A program made the translations under genes and the position numbers. A model generated the notes under the pieces. The model saw nothing but the letters and a program-made list of their open reading frames with translations, did not search any database and was not told the DNA's origin. Shown piece after piece: positions 10,999 to 21,609 of a DNA stretch of 64,000 nucleotides (position 1 is the stretch's first letter; each line of letters opens with the position of its first letter). The DNA is from Undaria pinnatifida (taxonomy: Eukaryota; Sar; Phaeophyceae; Laminariales; Alariaceae), in contig JABAKD010000004.1 of NCBI GenBank assembly GCA_012845835.1, forward strand, positions 2,122,433 through 2,186,432, given 5' to 3'.

Positions 10999-11251
10999 GG
11001 CACGTGCTACGATAGAGATATACCGCTTTTTTGCCAAAACGGCTTCAGAATGACGTGGCTCCACAGATGAAAATCGCCTTTAGTTTTTGCTCATGTATAG
11101 CAACGATTCTCGTGAATACCTAGGCCATTAGATGGCTCTTCGGATCGCACTTCTACTTTGTCTCAAAGCCAGTTTTGCGGAGAGGTATGTAGATCCTCAT
11201 GTAACGAGCCGCGCAGAAAAATGTTGATTCACCTCTATCGCAACACGCGTC
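10999..11251 (+). mobile_element. Family A MITE, full length
   Basis: 253 bp. Left GGCACGTGCTACGATAGAGA, right CCTCTATCGCAACACGCGTC, with CCTAGGCCATTAGATGG in the middle. More diverged than the 18-24 kb copies. Confidence 0.8.
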
Positions 11252-11639
11252 TTCATTACCGACGATTATTCGTATTTTCCACCAATCAATGAGCGATGTA
11301 GACTGCCGGGCCTCTCAGACGAAAGGGTCCCACCAGAAACTTGGCCGAAGAATTCAAGAGAAAAACACATATTGGGGTCGAGCTGTTACACTGATGCTAG
11401 TTTGTGAAATACACTCTGTCGAAAAGAAGACAGCCAGCCGCTGACGCACGTTCTAACTATGGGAGGAGAGGCTACTCCCACCTTGACTACAGTGCGTACC
11501 CCGTTTTATGAGGGCCAGAATTGGGATGACTCGCGAAGAGAGAGCGGTCGAATCGGCCCCTTCCCGCCGATACTAGAAAAAAAGCCACCAGAGGGTAGAT
11601 ATCTATTTCCCAACACACTGCAGATAGGAGCGATGGATA

Positions 11640-11905
11640 GACGAATGCTACGGTAGCGATCCACCTTTTTTTTCATGAGGTTTCCCGATTAATGAAAATC
11701 CTTAAACTCCCTCAAGAACGAATTTGGACGGGGGGGGTGGGGGGGGAATGTTCTACGAGATAGATGAGCAATCCCATGGCCTAGGTATAAACAGAAAATA
11801 GTGCACAAGCAGATCAACACTCCGCCGATTTTGGGTGAAGGTTTCCCACCATTCAGAAAACGACCCAGCCAAAAAGTGATACCTCGGTTGTTGCGCGCGC
11901 GTTGA
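11640..11905 (-). mobile_element. Diverged family A MITE with poly-G
   Basis: Same subfamily as the copy at 9127: GAATGCTACGGTAGCG, a G-run after GAATTTGGAC, GAGCAATCCCATGGCCTAGG and ACTCCGCCGATTTTGGG. Confidence 0.65.
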
Positions 11906-11909
11906 TATA

Positions 11910-12177
11910 ATGCTGCCATATCGTAGGAGCGCGAAATCGTTTCTGAGAACTCCTCGATTGAAGAGCGATCTACCTTTCTTAACCTTTGTACTTATCCCCA
12001 AAAAAGCCGATTTTGAGGAAACTAAAAAATCGAATCGAACAAACAGACCCACGGGGCCTAGGTATACAAACAACAAAATGATCGGGGGGGGGGGGGGGGG
12101 TAAACGTGACGTCTCTCGACGATTTCGGTCCCATCAAAATAACGAAACGCACGTCATTTAAAAAGCGTCTACCTGCA
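11910..12177 (-). mobile_element. Diverged family A-like MITE with poly-G
   Basis: Follows directly on the previous copy. Marks: GCCATATCGTAGGAGCG, GGGGCCTAGGTATACAAAC, a G-run of about 20 at 12081-12100 and CTCGACGATTTCGGTCCC. Termini decayed. Confidence 0.5.
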
Positions 12178-12311
12178 CGAGGTAGTGTATTATTGTACGC
12201 ATCAATGTGGGGTTAAGAACGCTTGTTTTTCGGGTGTGTATCACAGGAGGTGCTCTTGACGGGACCGGGGTACTCGCTGACCTCGACGGTGCCCCCCTTG
12301 CCGTGCCGCAG

Positions 12312-12480
12312 GCGTCGATTATTTACAGCGAAATGCGCTCGCCGGCGGTGGAGCGCGAGGATATTGAGCTCGACCGACAGCTGGTCTTCTACAACGATCT
12401 CTTCTCGTGGGCAAGAGTCGCCTTCGAAGCTCTGACGGACCGGCCCCCTCCCGACATACTCTACGGCCCGTCTTCCCAAG
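12312..12480 (+). CDS. Exon-like island, unknown protein
   Basis: Open plus-strand stretch of 56 codons plus one base. It follows a good acceptor (polypyrimidine CCCCCCTTGCCGTGCCGCAG) and ends at CAAG before GTGACC, a usable donor. The peptide includes YSEMRSPAVEREDIELDR, QLVFYNDLFSWARVAFEA and LTDRPPPDILYG, with strong third-position GC. Immediately after 12480 a different frame again reads like protein (VTFVEDIVEMTTRSMARL and RNDKHVID), so either an exon junction or a small frameshift lies here. The minus strand is also partly open but its composition is less protein-like. Family not recognised; a captured or broken gene fragment is likely. Confidence 0.4.
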
Positions 12481-12964
12481 GTGACCTTCGTCGAGGATAT
12501 CGTAGAGATGACCACACGCTCTATGGCTCGTCTTCGCAACGACAAACATGTTATTGATTGCAGATTGCCATGCTCTACACGACACGCCTTGCAAGGTAAC
12601 GTTATCGTTGTTTCTGTTGCTATAAAACGAGAGCCATATCCCACGGCAGAGGTGCCCAGGGGGTCCCTTTTTAAGGGACCTTTTTTTTTCGAGGTGGCGT
12701 GGGGTCACTCGCGCGAGTAACCCCTGTTTCTCTTGCGATCTGAAAGAGCTCGTGATGTCTTGCAAGTCGCGATATCAACCAGCAATGGTATATCATGTAC
12801 AACATGGCAAGCTACGCTGCGCGATGAAAGTCGCCAACAGCAGCAGTCTTTTCTTCCGCGAAGTACTGAGTCACTCGGGCGAGGGTCCCAAACCCGGCCA
12901 TGAATACGGGGGTGCCCCCTCAAACGTACCCTTGCTCCTTGGCAAAAGGTACCAGTAACCACCC

Positions 12965-13157
12965 AGGCTAAAACGGTAGGGGGCTACCCCCAGCTTTCAT
13001 GGCCGGGGCTGAGCTATATCATGCTTGGGCCATTGACTTCTATGTACAAGTACCTCACTGGCAAAAACGCGTTTTTTGACGATTTTTTTTTGGTGCGGCG
13101 CAGCTAGCCATCCCCCTTTTCGCGGTAATATCTCGAGCGTGTTCTGACACAGCACGA

Positions 13158-13188
<31 letters not shown>

Positions 13189-13292
13189 CCTGTGACCGCG
13201 AGTAACAGGGGGATCACTCGCGCGAGTGACACCGAGCCAGTGAAAAAAAAAGTGACCAAAAGGGGGTTGAACGACATCACCTCCCCTAACGC
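12965..13292 (+). mobile_element. Diverged family B MITE with GAAA tract
   Basis: ACGGTAGGGGGCTACCCCC near the left end, ATCACTCGCGCGAGTGACAC near the right, and a GAAA microsatellite (13155-13189) in the middle. A second B-like fragment in reverse orientation precedes it (about 12655-12930). Confidence 0.55.
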
Positions 13293-14050
13293 AGCGTTGG
13301 TCCAACGTTTGTTTTTCGTGTTGCTGGTAGAAACCGAGGCCCATCACACACAGCTGGGGTGCCGTCTGACGTTTTTGTTGACCTTGTAACACGAGGAGCT
13401 CGATATCTCGCACTCGAAACACGACACTCCGAAGACGTTCGTCCGCGCAACCCGACCAAGCGCCTATGCCCTGGCCCCAACACACACTTGAGACTAAAGA
13501 CAAACCGGGGTGTGGTTCCTCAGATGAGGAGGTCAAAGGTATACTTTTTCGGCGCAAAAGGAGCCACTCGTACCGTATGATGACATGGTTTTAACCTACT
13601 ATTATTATGTACCCGTAGGGAAACGTCTCGGCGACGTATTGTTCTGTATATACTAGTGTAAATCACCATACATACCCGTATGACTGAGCTGCTGCGGATA
13701 ATCTTTCTACGGGCCGCTGTTGATTGTTGATGGCCATGGTTGACCATGGTTGATATTTTCGACTCCGAACTATGTCCATGGCCGTGGTGGCTGATTGGGA
13801 GTTAAGAATGCGTGTTGATTGCGGATTTCTTTTTTTTTGTTATAGATGGGCTCTGACATGATTGTTGATGACGTTGGTTCGTTTTAGATTCAGTAGACGT
13901 GCCCGTAGAGCTTACCAAGTGTTCGAGAAACCGGCCGGAGCACTGTTTACGACACGACAAGCGGAGAATCCCTACATTGGGACTGTATGTTTGACTGGGC
14001 TTGCACCCATACCACGAATAGGAACCCTCATCATCAGGCATCGATGATAG

Positions 14051-14300
14051 GCTCGAACTACCTCTACTTCTATTACTTCTGCTGCTGCTACTGTTAACTG
14101 TTGCTGATGTTGCTGTTGCCGTTGCTGCTTCTGTCGCTGTTGCTGCAGCTGCTGCTGTTGCTGTTGCTGGTACTGCCGTTGTTTCTCGTGCAGTTATCGT
14201 TGCCGTCGCTGTTGCCGCTACTGCTGCTTTTCCTCGTACAGTCGTTGCTGCTGCTGCTACGGTTGCTTCTTTGGTTGGGTTAGGGTTAGGGCTAGGGCCA
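14051..14300. repeat. Imperfect CTG/GTTGCTG tract with TTAGGG-like end
   Basis: Imperfect CTG/TTG triplets, ending at 14276-14300 in GGGTTAGGGTTAGGG. On the minus strand it reads as an Ala/Thr-rich peptide inside a 190-codon frame (14374-13802) with a Ser/Arg-rich continuation. Coding is possible but unsupported. Confidence 0.6.
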
Positions 14301-14829
14301 GCTGAGGTTAGAAGTCGTTCAAAACAAATGCCAATCACTTTCTCGAACACGCGGTAAGGTGCCCTCGGACGCACTGCGGTACGGCCAGACAGTTAAGCAC
14401 TAGACTATATTGCTTGCGTGCGACAGAAACCGTGACGGCGCTACACAGATAGACTATGCTCATACGACCTGGATACTGCTGAACCGCGCAACTTCACTTG
14501 AACGACTTTGAGATTGGGGCCAACTGATATGCTCGGCGTTCACTCCACTCCAACCAAAAACACTCTTACGAAGGATTAAGAACGCAGGACGTGGACGCTG
14601 TGCGTCTATGACACACAAATAGCGGGGTGTCGGATTAGGGGGTATTTTCGTCTTCAAAAGCATACACCGTAGTCATGGGGTATGCAAACCCGCCGAGGCA
14701 TGCCACGGGGCAAGGGACGCCTGATACGATAGAAAAGTAGAAAGTTTGGCCAGGCTTCTTCTTGGAAAATTGAGCGCTTCCTAACTCAACACCGTTGGAA
14801 ACCCACTCATTATTCGCGAACTGATGGTG

Positions 14830-15088
14830 GACCAAGGCTACGGTAGGGGGGGTACCCCCATTTTCGCTGGTGTGTTTGAGCCACTCGCACGAGTGGCACG
14901 GATGAAGATGATTTAGGCACTTGGTTTGGCGCAGCTTAGATCACCTTTGCATTGCGGATTGATTTCGTCAATGTAAAACATAAAGAAAACGTAAGATTGC
15001 ATAGGAACAAAGGGGTTACTCGCGCGAGTGACCCCCAGCCACTGCAACAAGAGGCCCAAAAGGGGACCCCCCTACCGTAGCCTGGGTC
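14830..15088 (+). mobile_element. Family B MITE, TSD GGTG
   Basis: 259-bp element. Terminal repeats are GACCAAGGCTACGGTAGGGG and the inverse of GACCCAGGCTACGGTAGGGG. Perfect GGTG duplication at 14826-14829 and 15089-15092. Two internal inverted repeats sit near the ends: CCACTCG-CA-CGAGTGG (14881) and TTACTCG-CG-CGAGTGA. No ORF. Confidence 0.92.
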
Positions 15089-15412
15089 GGTGTTGCATGC
15101 TGCCTAGGCCGCGGGTTCGTTCGTCGGGGTCTATTCTGAGAATGGAGGAAAGGTCTGATTGTCTACGGGCCAGGTAAATCACCTCCTGAAAGCGAAGGTC
15201 CTCGGAATAGGACGTGTTGTCGTCTATCATCGTCAGGGGTAGGCATCCACAGTATGACGTCGAGGGATGGTGTTGCTAACAATCCTCACCGTAGTTAACG
15301 AAGCAAATGCCACATATACAAGGCAAGGTAAAGCACTAGGCTAGTCTAGTCTAATGGGAATCGAACCATCCCGGGCAGATCAACCGTCAGAGTAGGGGCC
15401 CCGCCCACATGA

Positions 15413-15681
15413 GACCAAGGCTACGGTAGGGGGGGTACCCCTATTTTCAGTGGTGTGTTTGAGCCACTCGCACGAGTGTCTCTGTACCCCAGGGATGAAG
15501 ATGGTTTAGGCACTTGTTTCGGCGCAGCTTAGATCACCTTTGCATTGCGAATTCATTTCCCCAATGTAAAACATGAAGAATACGTAAAATCGCACAGGAA
15601 CAAAGGGGTTACTCGCGCGAGTGACCCCTGGCCACTGAAATAAAAGGCCCAAAAGGGGACCCCCCTACCGTAACCTGGGTC
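15413..15681 (+). mobile_element. Family B MITE, TSD ATGA
   Basis: Near-identical to the copy at 14830. Perfect ATGA duplication at 15409-15412 and 15682-15685. It carries the same subterminal inverted repeats. The right terminus has one change (CTACCGTAACCTGGGTC). Confidence 0.92.
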
Positions 15682-15858
15682 ATGATTCCTGAACAAAAAT
15701 GGCCAAACGGTGGTCAACCACCCCTATTTGGTAGCGCGCGTCCGCAACGTGTGAAAGCAATGACGGGGTAACTGCAAATAATGTCCCTCTACTACACCAG
15801 CGAGTGTCCTTTGAGCCTACATGTTCATCGAGGTCGGTGGCTGGGTGGATACGCATGC

Positions 15859-16121
15859 GACTGATTCTACGATAGCACCCCCCAAAAAAAACTAGCGTGT
15901 TTTCTTTAACGAACGTTTCATGGCTGCACGACACGAGAAAGGCTGACTATGAAAAAGGTCCTCATATATTTTCTCATTCTCATTAAAATATGACACGATG
16001 ACCTCGGGGTGGCAAGGGGCATCATCATCATCAACGTATTTCAGGAGACAAGGCTGGGAGCTGGTTTCAAAACCGGCAATTTAAATCAAGAAAAGTTGGG
16101 GAGGCTACCGTAGAACAATTC
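15859..16121 (+). mobile_element. Family D MITE
   Basis: 263 bp. Left terminus GACTGATTCTACGATAGCAC, right GGGGAGGCTACCGTAGAACA then ATTC. Flanks ATGC and ATGT differ by one base. Interior GTTTTCTTTAACGAACGTTT, GGTGGCAAGGGGCA and GAGCTGGTTTCAAAACCGGC is shared with the copy at 40206. Confidence 0.8.
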
Positions 16122-16125
16122 ATGT

Positions 16126-16400
16126 TACGACGGAGGTGTTGCGCTTTTTTTCTGAGGCACCTGACCTCTTGAAGAGCTCTGTACTAATAATAGTGTACCC
16201 ACACACTCATTTTTGAGTGGACCAAAAGTGCAAATCAACCCGATGACCCTTAGTAATCGCATGCTCTAGGTACACAAAAGCAAAACGTATTAAAAACCGG
16301 GAATGACATGCAGACGATTTTGGGTTCATGGAGCGCCCGGTCGTTCACAAACAAAAACGCCAAAAACTGGTATGCCTTGATACCTCTCCCGTAGCGAGCT
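16126..16400 (-). mobile_element. Diverged family A MITE
   Basis: Starts near CATGTTACGACGGAGGTG and ends CCTCTCCCGTAGCGAGC, with CAGACGATTTTGGGTTCATG in reverse family A order. It directly follows the family D element ending at 16121. Confidence 0.65.
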
Positions 16401-16428
16401 AGGAGTCTCATAAGCTATACGATGTAAG

Positions 16429-16701
16429 GTGCTGTTCCGTATCGGAGGCATCGCGTCCCTGCATAATCGCTCTAGCCACTCACCTCGTGCACCCCTCCCC
16501 ACCTCCGCCCTGCGTGCGGTTGCCCACGAAGATTACGCGCAGGTGCCAGAAGAGGGCAACGGTGCTGTGGTCGAGGCGATCCGGCACATGCTCGAATTCG
16601 CCCTCGAACTCCTCGACGCCGGAAACCTGGACGATGTTGTAAACAGCGAATACGTTCAAAGTTTACCCTGGTACAAGTCGCTGCCTACCGTGTTGTCATG
16701 A
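16429..16701 (+). CDS. Terminal exon-like island, unknown acidic protein
   Basis: Open frame ending at TGA (16699-16701). The convincing part begins after an acceptor-like site (ATTACGCGCAG, exon from 16543) and reads VPEEGNGAVVEAIRHMLEF, ALELLDAGNLDDVVNSEY and VQSLPWYKS. Helical, acidic and GC-rich at third positions, it differs in composition from the MITE just upstream. No ATG opens the frame, so it would be a last exon or a captured fragment. No family recognised. Confidence 0.4.
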   Translation: MLFRIGGIASLHNRSSHSPRAPLPTSALRAVAHEDYAQVPEEGNGAVVEAIRHMLEFALELLDAGNLDDVVNSEYVQSLPWYKSLPTVLS

Positions 16702-16885
16702 ACGGCGTACCTTTAGCCGCACTTGTTAAATTGTGTTATTGTACCGATGCGGGGTGTGGGCAGGTTGGATCCTGTGCGAAACCATTGTTCCGTTGGTGAT
16801 ATAGGACGACGACGACGGGTGGAGGGGGGGGGGGGGGGGGGGGGGGGCGACGTGACGGGAGGGGTGTACCCGGTACCCGGTTTGC

Positions 16886-17154
16886 CCAAGGCTGCGGCAG
16901 GCGGGTTAGCCCCTTCATTCACTAGTACTGGGTATGAACCAGTTGCGAGAGGAACTTTGGACCCAACTGACACAAGGATTTTCGTGTTTCTTCGGGCGCA
17001 GCGTAGCTTCGTAGAGCTTACCATTCCATATTGCGGATTCACACCACAAAATTAAAACGGCACGAGTGCGCTTAAGACCGTAAAATAAACAGGGGAGCCA
17101 CTCGGGAAAAACGACCGAAAAATGTTACCCTCCATTCCGTGTCCTTGGTCATTT
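16886..17154 (+). mobile_element. Diverged family B MITE
   Basis: Starts CCAAGGCTGCGGCAGG and keeps CGCAGCGTAGCTT, ACCATTCCATATTGCGGATT and GGGGAGCCACTCGGG in family order. The right end is decayed. A 23-bp poly-G run lies just upstream (16826-16848). Confidence 0.5.
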
Positions 17155-17299
17155 GGTTGGCAACGCTAGACGGCGCACGGCGCACATACTTGGAGTCACG
17201 GCTGTAGGCGGAAGCGTTTCATTCTTTTTTTTTTTCTCGCGGGCGGCCGGTAAAAGTTGATATTTCGCGGGGCTGCAAGTGAGAGTTGTCGGCACGCCT

Positions 17300-17482
17300 T
17301 CCAAGACGCGTGTTGCAACAGAGGTAGCACTTCATTTGCCTTTTTTCGGTTTGTGCATGACGGGACTCCTTTACCCCGATTCGTCGGAATTTTCAGTCAT
17401 TTTGTTGTTGTTGTCGCTTTTGTTGTTGTTGTTGTTGCGCATTTTCATGTCGTTTACCTCTGCCATTGGGGTTTTCACCGAG
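17300..17482 (+). mobile_element. 3'-truncated family A MITE with TTG tract
   Basis: CAAGACGCGTGTTGCAACAG then AGGTAGCAC, GCATGACGGGACTCCTTTAC and GATTCGTCGGAA follow family A. A TTG microsatellite (17402-17438) then interrupts it. Confidence 0.5.
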
Positions 17483-18173
17483 AACGACGTCTTATTTTTC
17501 CACGAGGATGAAGTTTTGGGGTTGGTTGAAGAATGGTTGGAACTCCTCAAAACGAGGGACCTCAAAAATACAAAAGAAAACACTTGACTCGCCTGTACCA
17601 TGGGATGCGTCTCGATCGTAGCCTTCTCGTACCGTGTTTCAACGCTCGGACCAAAGGGCTGCCCCTACCCAGGCATGCGCTCGTCTTGTCCCGCCTGACG
17701 GTTTGCTATTTAGGTTGCTAATGGGGGGGTTGTTCTGTTCACTGCTTGGATACGTTGCGGCACCTGTTGCGTTCGTAGCGGAGAGGTCGGTCTATGTGTG
17801 GCCTGGCCCGACAAGGCCCAACTACGGGTTGGCTGGTGGCTGGCTGGCGAGCTCGCACCGTAGGAATCATACTGCTCACAGATTATATATTTTGGATTTT
17901 CTTTACGGTTTTGCACCATCTCTCCCACTGCTCCCACCATTTCTGGAGAGTGGGGAGCGGCTTAGGCTTCAGCCGCCGAAGTATATAATGATCCTGATCA
18001 CATCAACAAGACGGTACAGTGCGGTATTATTAATAACAGGAGTTACTGAGGTGGCAACCCGATCCCACCACCACGGCGTGACGCCGTGTATGCGGGGGTA
18101 AATCTAGCACTACCATCAGTATCCCGGTGTCGATCATGTAGATGCCATGGCTAAACACTACCAGGTATATAGG

Positions 18174-18446
18174 AGAAGGCTACGGTAGGGCCTCATATTT
18201 ACCGTCTCGTTTTTTGGAAATACTCGCACGAGTGGCTGCCCTCATGTATTTTCAGTCCCTAAGCTTCTGCGTGTTTCATTTTCGCGAAAGACACCGCCTC
18301 CATGGAGGCGCTAATTGCGCGCCGCGCCAGCAAACTTCGTTCCGGATAAGGCCGTATTTGGAACGAGAACCAGAGTCTCCGGCACGCTTTTCGTACACTG
18401 GGGGGGCGGAAACGGGGGGGAACCCTCCTACCCTAGCCTTTGTCTG
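18174..18446 (+). mobile_element. Diverged family B MITE
   Basis: Begins AAGGCTACGGTAGGG and ends CCTCCTACCCTAGCC, with an ACTCGCACGAGTGGC subterminal inverted repeat. The interior is strongly diverged, with a CCTCCATGGAGG palindrome. Confidence 0.55.
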
Positions 18447-18468
18447 AAACGTAGTTGTATTTCGGTTC

Positions 18469-18721
18469 GACGCGTGCTACGATAGAGGTATACCGTTTTT
18501 TGGCGAAAATGGTTTCTGAATGACGGAGCTCCTTAGCCCAAAATCGTCGGAAATGGGCCATTTTTTTTTGCATGATTCTTGCTGTGTGCGTAGGCCATGG
18601 AATTTTTCATCCGGTAGCAGATTTGATTCTTCGCCCATTCTGTTTTGTGGGGAAGTTCTTAAGCTTCAAAAATTGATGAACCTCAGAAAAAAATCGGTGC
18701 ACCTCTGTCGTAGCATGCGCC
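18469..18721 (+). mobile_element. Family A MITE, full length
   Basis: 253 bp. Left terminus GACGCGTGCTACGATAGAGG, right terminus CCTCTGTCGTAGCATGCGCC. Internal marks are GACGGAGCTCCTTAGCCCAA, AATCGTCGGAAATGGGCC and TTTTTCATCCGGTAGCAG. Flanks GTTC and GTTT differ by one base. No coding potential. Confidence 0.88.
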
Positions 18722-19139
18722 GTTTGTTCAAACCACGCCCGAACGAATCGGTGTGATCGTCAGTCGCGGGTACACGCAACCTACGTTTCTCTTGTGTATT
18801 CGTAACGCTCAGGTGGATGCCGCTCTCTATGATGTCTGCTGAAACACAAAAATAAGTCAGGCATGTCAATTCACTCCTTATGCTGTAAAAGAGGTCCTTA
18901 TCACGCGGAAACCAACCCCAAGATATCGAGGAAGAATCACAACATCTCAACACACACCAGGTACTGTTCGTACAAAATGAAGGACATTGTCCTCTGTAGA
19001 CCTTGGATATTCTGTTGTTCATGCCATATTCCGTCCCGAGACGAATACTACCCGACGGGTGCACGTTATATTTCTAAGGCTTGTCACTTGGCGGGATTAA
19101 TGCGTGACCCAAAGCCTGGCCTTCAGAAACGATGAAAGT

Positions 19140-19440
19140 GCATATCTGAGTAGACTAATCTTGTGAATCCCGCAGCCGCCAAATTATATAACCCCCAAAA
19201 AATGGGTGACGTAGTTGATGTGCGCAGAGTGATTGGAGGCTGAAAGTCTTCGAAAGAAACACCATGTTGACCCAGGCACGAATTTGCAACAGGGAAGCAA
19301 ATGATATCTATCCTTCATGAACGCATACACGCCCCGTAACACGCGCGATCGACCTACTACGTACCGCACACTGCCTGCCAAGATTATTAGTGCCCGAAGA
19401 CATCCCCGATATCACAGCTGCATTCCATTTATCATTGTGA
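19140..19440 (+). repeat. Dispersed repeat G, uninterrupted copy
   Basis: About 300 bp sharing GTGCGCAGAGTGATTGGAGG, CCCCGTAACACGCGCGATCG and ATCACAGCTGCATTCC with the copies at 20470-21050 and 23950-24060. No terminal repeats or ORF recognised, so the class is unknown. Confidence 0.55.
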
Positions 19441-19918
19441 TAAAATTACATCAAGCGCTCGGATACGGCTCCACGCCGCAGTCTGAGTGACTCGAAGAAA
19501 TTGTGCGTCGTGGAGCTCACGTCAGTGGGTTCGCTTGATCTCGTCCGCTCCCACGGAGAGGGTGACCACCCTGGTGTGACGTTTATATCCCCTTCAAAAA
19601 ATTGGCAGTCACTAAGGGTGCATAATGGAACGAGCGAAACGAGGCCCTTTGCTCAAATACAAAATATCGAATGGATTTCAAGGTGGCTATTACAGTGATC
19701 ATATGTACACGGTATCTATTCATTAATAGCGGCCGATTATTTTCGGAAACAAGAGCTAAGTGCGCTGCACTTCCAGGCAGTCCATCCTCATCAATTTTGT
19801 TCGGATTTTGAGCATGCAACAGTAGTAGTACAGGAGTTGTAGTAGTACAGTAGTAGTAGTATTACAGTAGTTCCTATTCGCCTTGGACAAAGCCTACGGT
19901 AGCCTAGGGCGGGTACCC

Positions 19919-20172
19919 GACGCGTGCTACGATAGAGGTATCACGTTGCGTCTGAAATAGTTCCTGAGTAAACGGGACTCCTTAACCCTAACTCGTCGGA
20001 AACGGGTCGTTTTTTGTGCGTGATTCTCGTCGTGTACCTAGGCCATGAAATGTTTCATTCGGCAGCAGTTAGCTGTATTTTCCCCCAGAGTCAGTTTTTG
20101 GGAGAGGTCTTGAGCTCCCAAATTGAGGAACCCTCAGAAACAAAGTGGTGCACCTCTATCGTAGCACGTGTT
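19919..20172 (+). mobile_element. Family A MITE, full length
   Basis: 254 bp with left terminus GACGCGTGCTACGATAGAGG and right CCTCTATCGTAGCACGTGTT. Flanks ACCC and ACCT differ by one base. Confidence 0.88.
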
Positions 20173-20189
20173 ACCTCCCATGTCACTAC

Positions 20190-20420
20190 ATACCGGCCTT
20201 GAGTCACTCGCACGAGTGACTCTGTACTTCACGGCAAAAAATAGTTTAGGCGATAGCTTTGACACAGCGTAGCTTACCATTCCATTGGGGATTTTTTCAT
20301 CGCATTATTAAACCGGCACGAGAGCTCAAGACCGTAAAAGAGCAGGGGGTCACTTGTGCGAGCTACCCTGAGCCACTGCCAAAAAGGTTCCAAATGTCTC
20401 CTTACCGTGCCCTCGGTCTT
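20190..20420 (+). mobile_element. 5'-truncated family B MITE
   Basis: Begins at the subterminal GAGTCACTCGCACGAGTGAC and continues through CAGCGTAGCTTACCATTCC to a decayed right end (CCTTACCGTGCCCTCGGTC). It lies 18 bp downstream of a family A copy. Confidence 0.55.
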
Positions 20421-20469
20421 TGCGTTTCAACTGATTTACCCACCCACCAACCTACTGGTAGGATTTCTT

Positions 20470-21050
20470 TATAACACCTTGTGAGTGCCCAAGCTGACAA
20501 TATTGTCCCCCTCAAGCCGAGCTATGTTTCTTCCGTGCGCAGAATGATTGAAAGCTGAACGTATGTGTAAAAATCACTCTGATGTTCGACCAAGGCTACG
20601 GTAGGGGGGGTACCCCCATTTTCACTGGTGTGTTTGAGCCACTCGCACGAGTGACTCTGTACCCCCCACGGATGAAGATGGTTTAGGCACTTGATTTGGC
20701 GCAGCTTAGATCACCTTTGCATTGCGGATTGATTTTGTCAATGTAAAACATGAAGAAAACGTAAGATCTCGTAGGAACGAAGGGGTTACTCGCGCGAGTG
20801 ACCCCTAGCCACTGAAATAAAAGGCCCAAAAGGGGACCCCCTTACCGTAGCCTGGGTCGTTCCTGATACTAGGTATCTAGTAGCTAAAGGGGGCCAACGA
20901 CCTGTATCTTTCACGAGGGCTCATCGTGCACACCCCGTAACACGCGCACTTGCAGTAAGGAGTAGGACACGCACAGCGCGCAAAGACGATTTCCGACGAA
21001 ACCCTCAATCGCACCACAGCTGTCGTCTAGGTTACTTTAACTATTTTATA
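20470..21050 (+). repeat. Dispersed repeat G split by a family B MITE
   Basis: CTTGTGAGTGCCC, GTGCGCAGAATGATTGAAAG, CCCCGTAACACGCGCACTTG and CACCACAGCTGTC are in the order of the copy at 19140. The B element at 20588-20858 interrupts it. Confidence 0.55.
20588..20858 (+). mobile_element. Family B MITE, TSD GTTC, inside repeat G
   Basis: Full copy with a GTTC duplication at 20584-20587 and 20859-20862. It interrupts a dispersed repeat (G) whose uninterrupted relative lies at 19140-19440, so the insertion can be read directly. Confidence 0.92.
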
Positions 21051-21149
21051 TCTCAATCTGACTAACTAGGTCATGGCCCAAGTACAAAACGACTAGAGAC
21101 TACTACAGTACTGCTGTAAAGCATATATGTAATCCCGACGATATTGTGT

Positions 21150-21352
21150 AGTTAGACCCAGCCTATTTTTGCAGTTACTCGGGTCACTCGCGCGAGTAAC
21201 CCATCTGTTCCTTTGAGGCCTCAAGCGTTCGCAAGTGACGTTAGCTTCGTTAGAAACTTGTAAAAATTGAACCTAAAATGAACCTTCAACGGAATGGTAA
21301 GCTACGCTGCGACAAAAAAAACGCCTAACATCTTTTTTGTCCGCGATGATGA
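21150..21352 (-). mobile_element. Family B fragment, reverse orientation
   Basis: Contains GTCACTCGCGCGAGTAACCC and GGAATGGTAAGCTACGCTGC in reverse family B order, and abuts the next B copy at 21353. Confidence 0.45.
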
Positions 21353-21609
21353 GATCAAGGCTACGGTAGGGAGGTTACCCCCAGTTTTCATCACCAGGTC
21401 TGGGCCACTCGCGCGAGTGGCCCAGTACCTCATCGGCAAAAGCACCTTCCGCGGCGTTTTTCTTTTTTGTAGCACCCTTTCTCGCGTTAATTCGAGAATG
21501 TTTCTAACCGCACGAACGCCTGTGACCGCAAGAAACAGGAGGGTCACTCGCGCGCGAGTAACACCGAGCCACTGAAAAAAAGGTCCCAAAAAAGGGACCC
21601 CCCCCACCC
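21353..21609 (+). mobile_element. Family B-like MITE with a 26-bp perfect palindrome
   Basis: The left terminus GATCAAGGCTACGGTAGGGA and the interior order match family B. The left subterminal inverted repeat is a perfect 26-bp palindrome at 21400-21425 (arm CTGGGCCACTCGC). The right one is TCACTCGCGCGCGAGTAAC. The right terminus is decayed. Confidence 0.7.

Noticed and set aside
13802-14374. 190-codon minus-strand Ala/Thr/Ser-rich frame as a gene
   Set aside because: Most of it is the imperfect CTG tract and telomere-like repeat; the remainder has no recognisable features.
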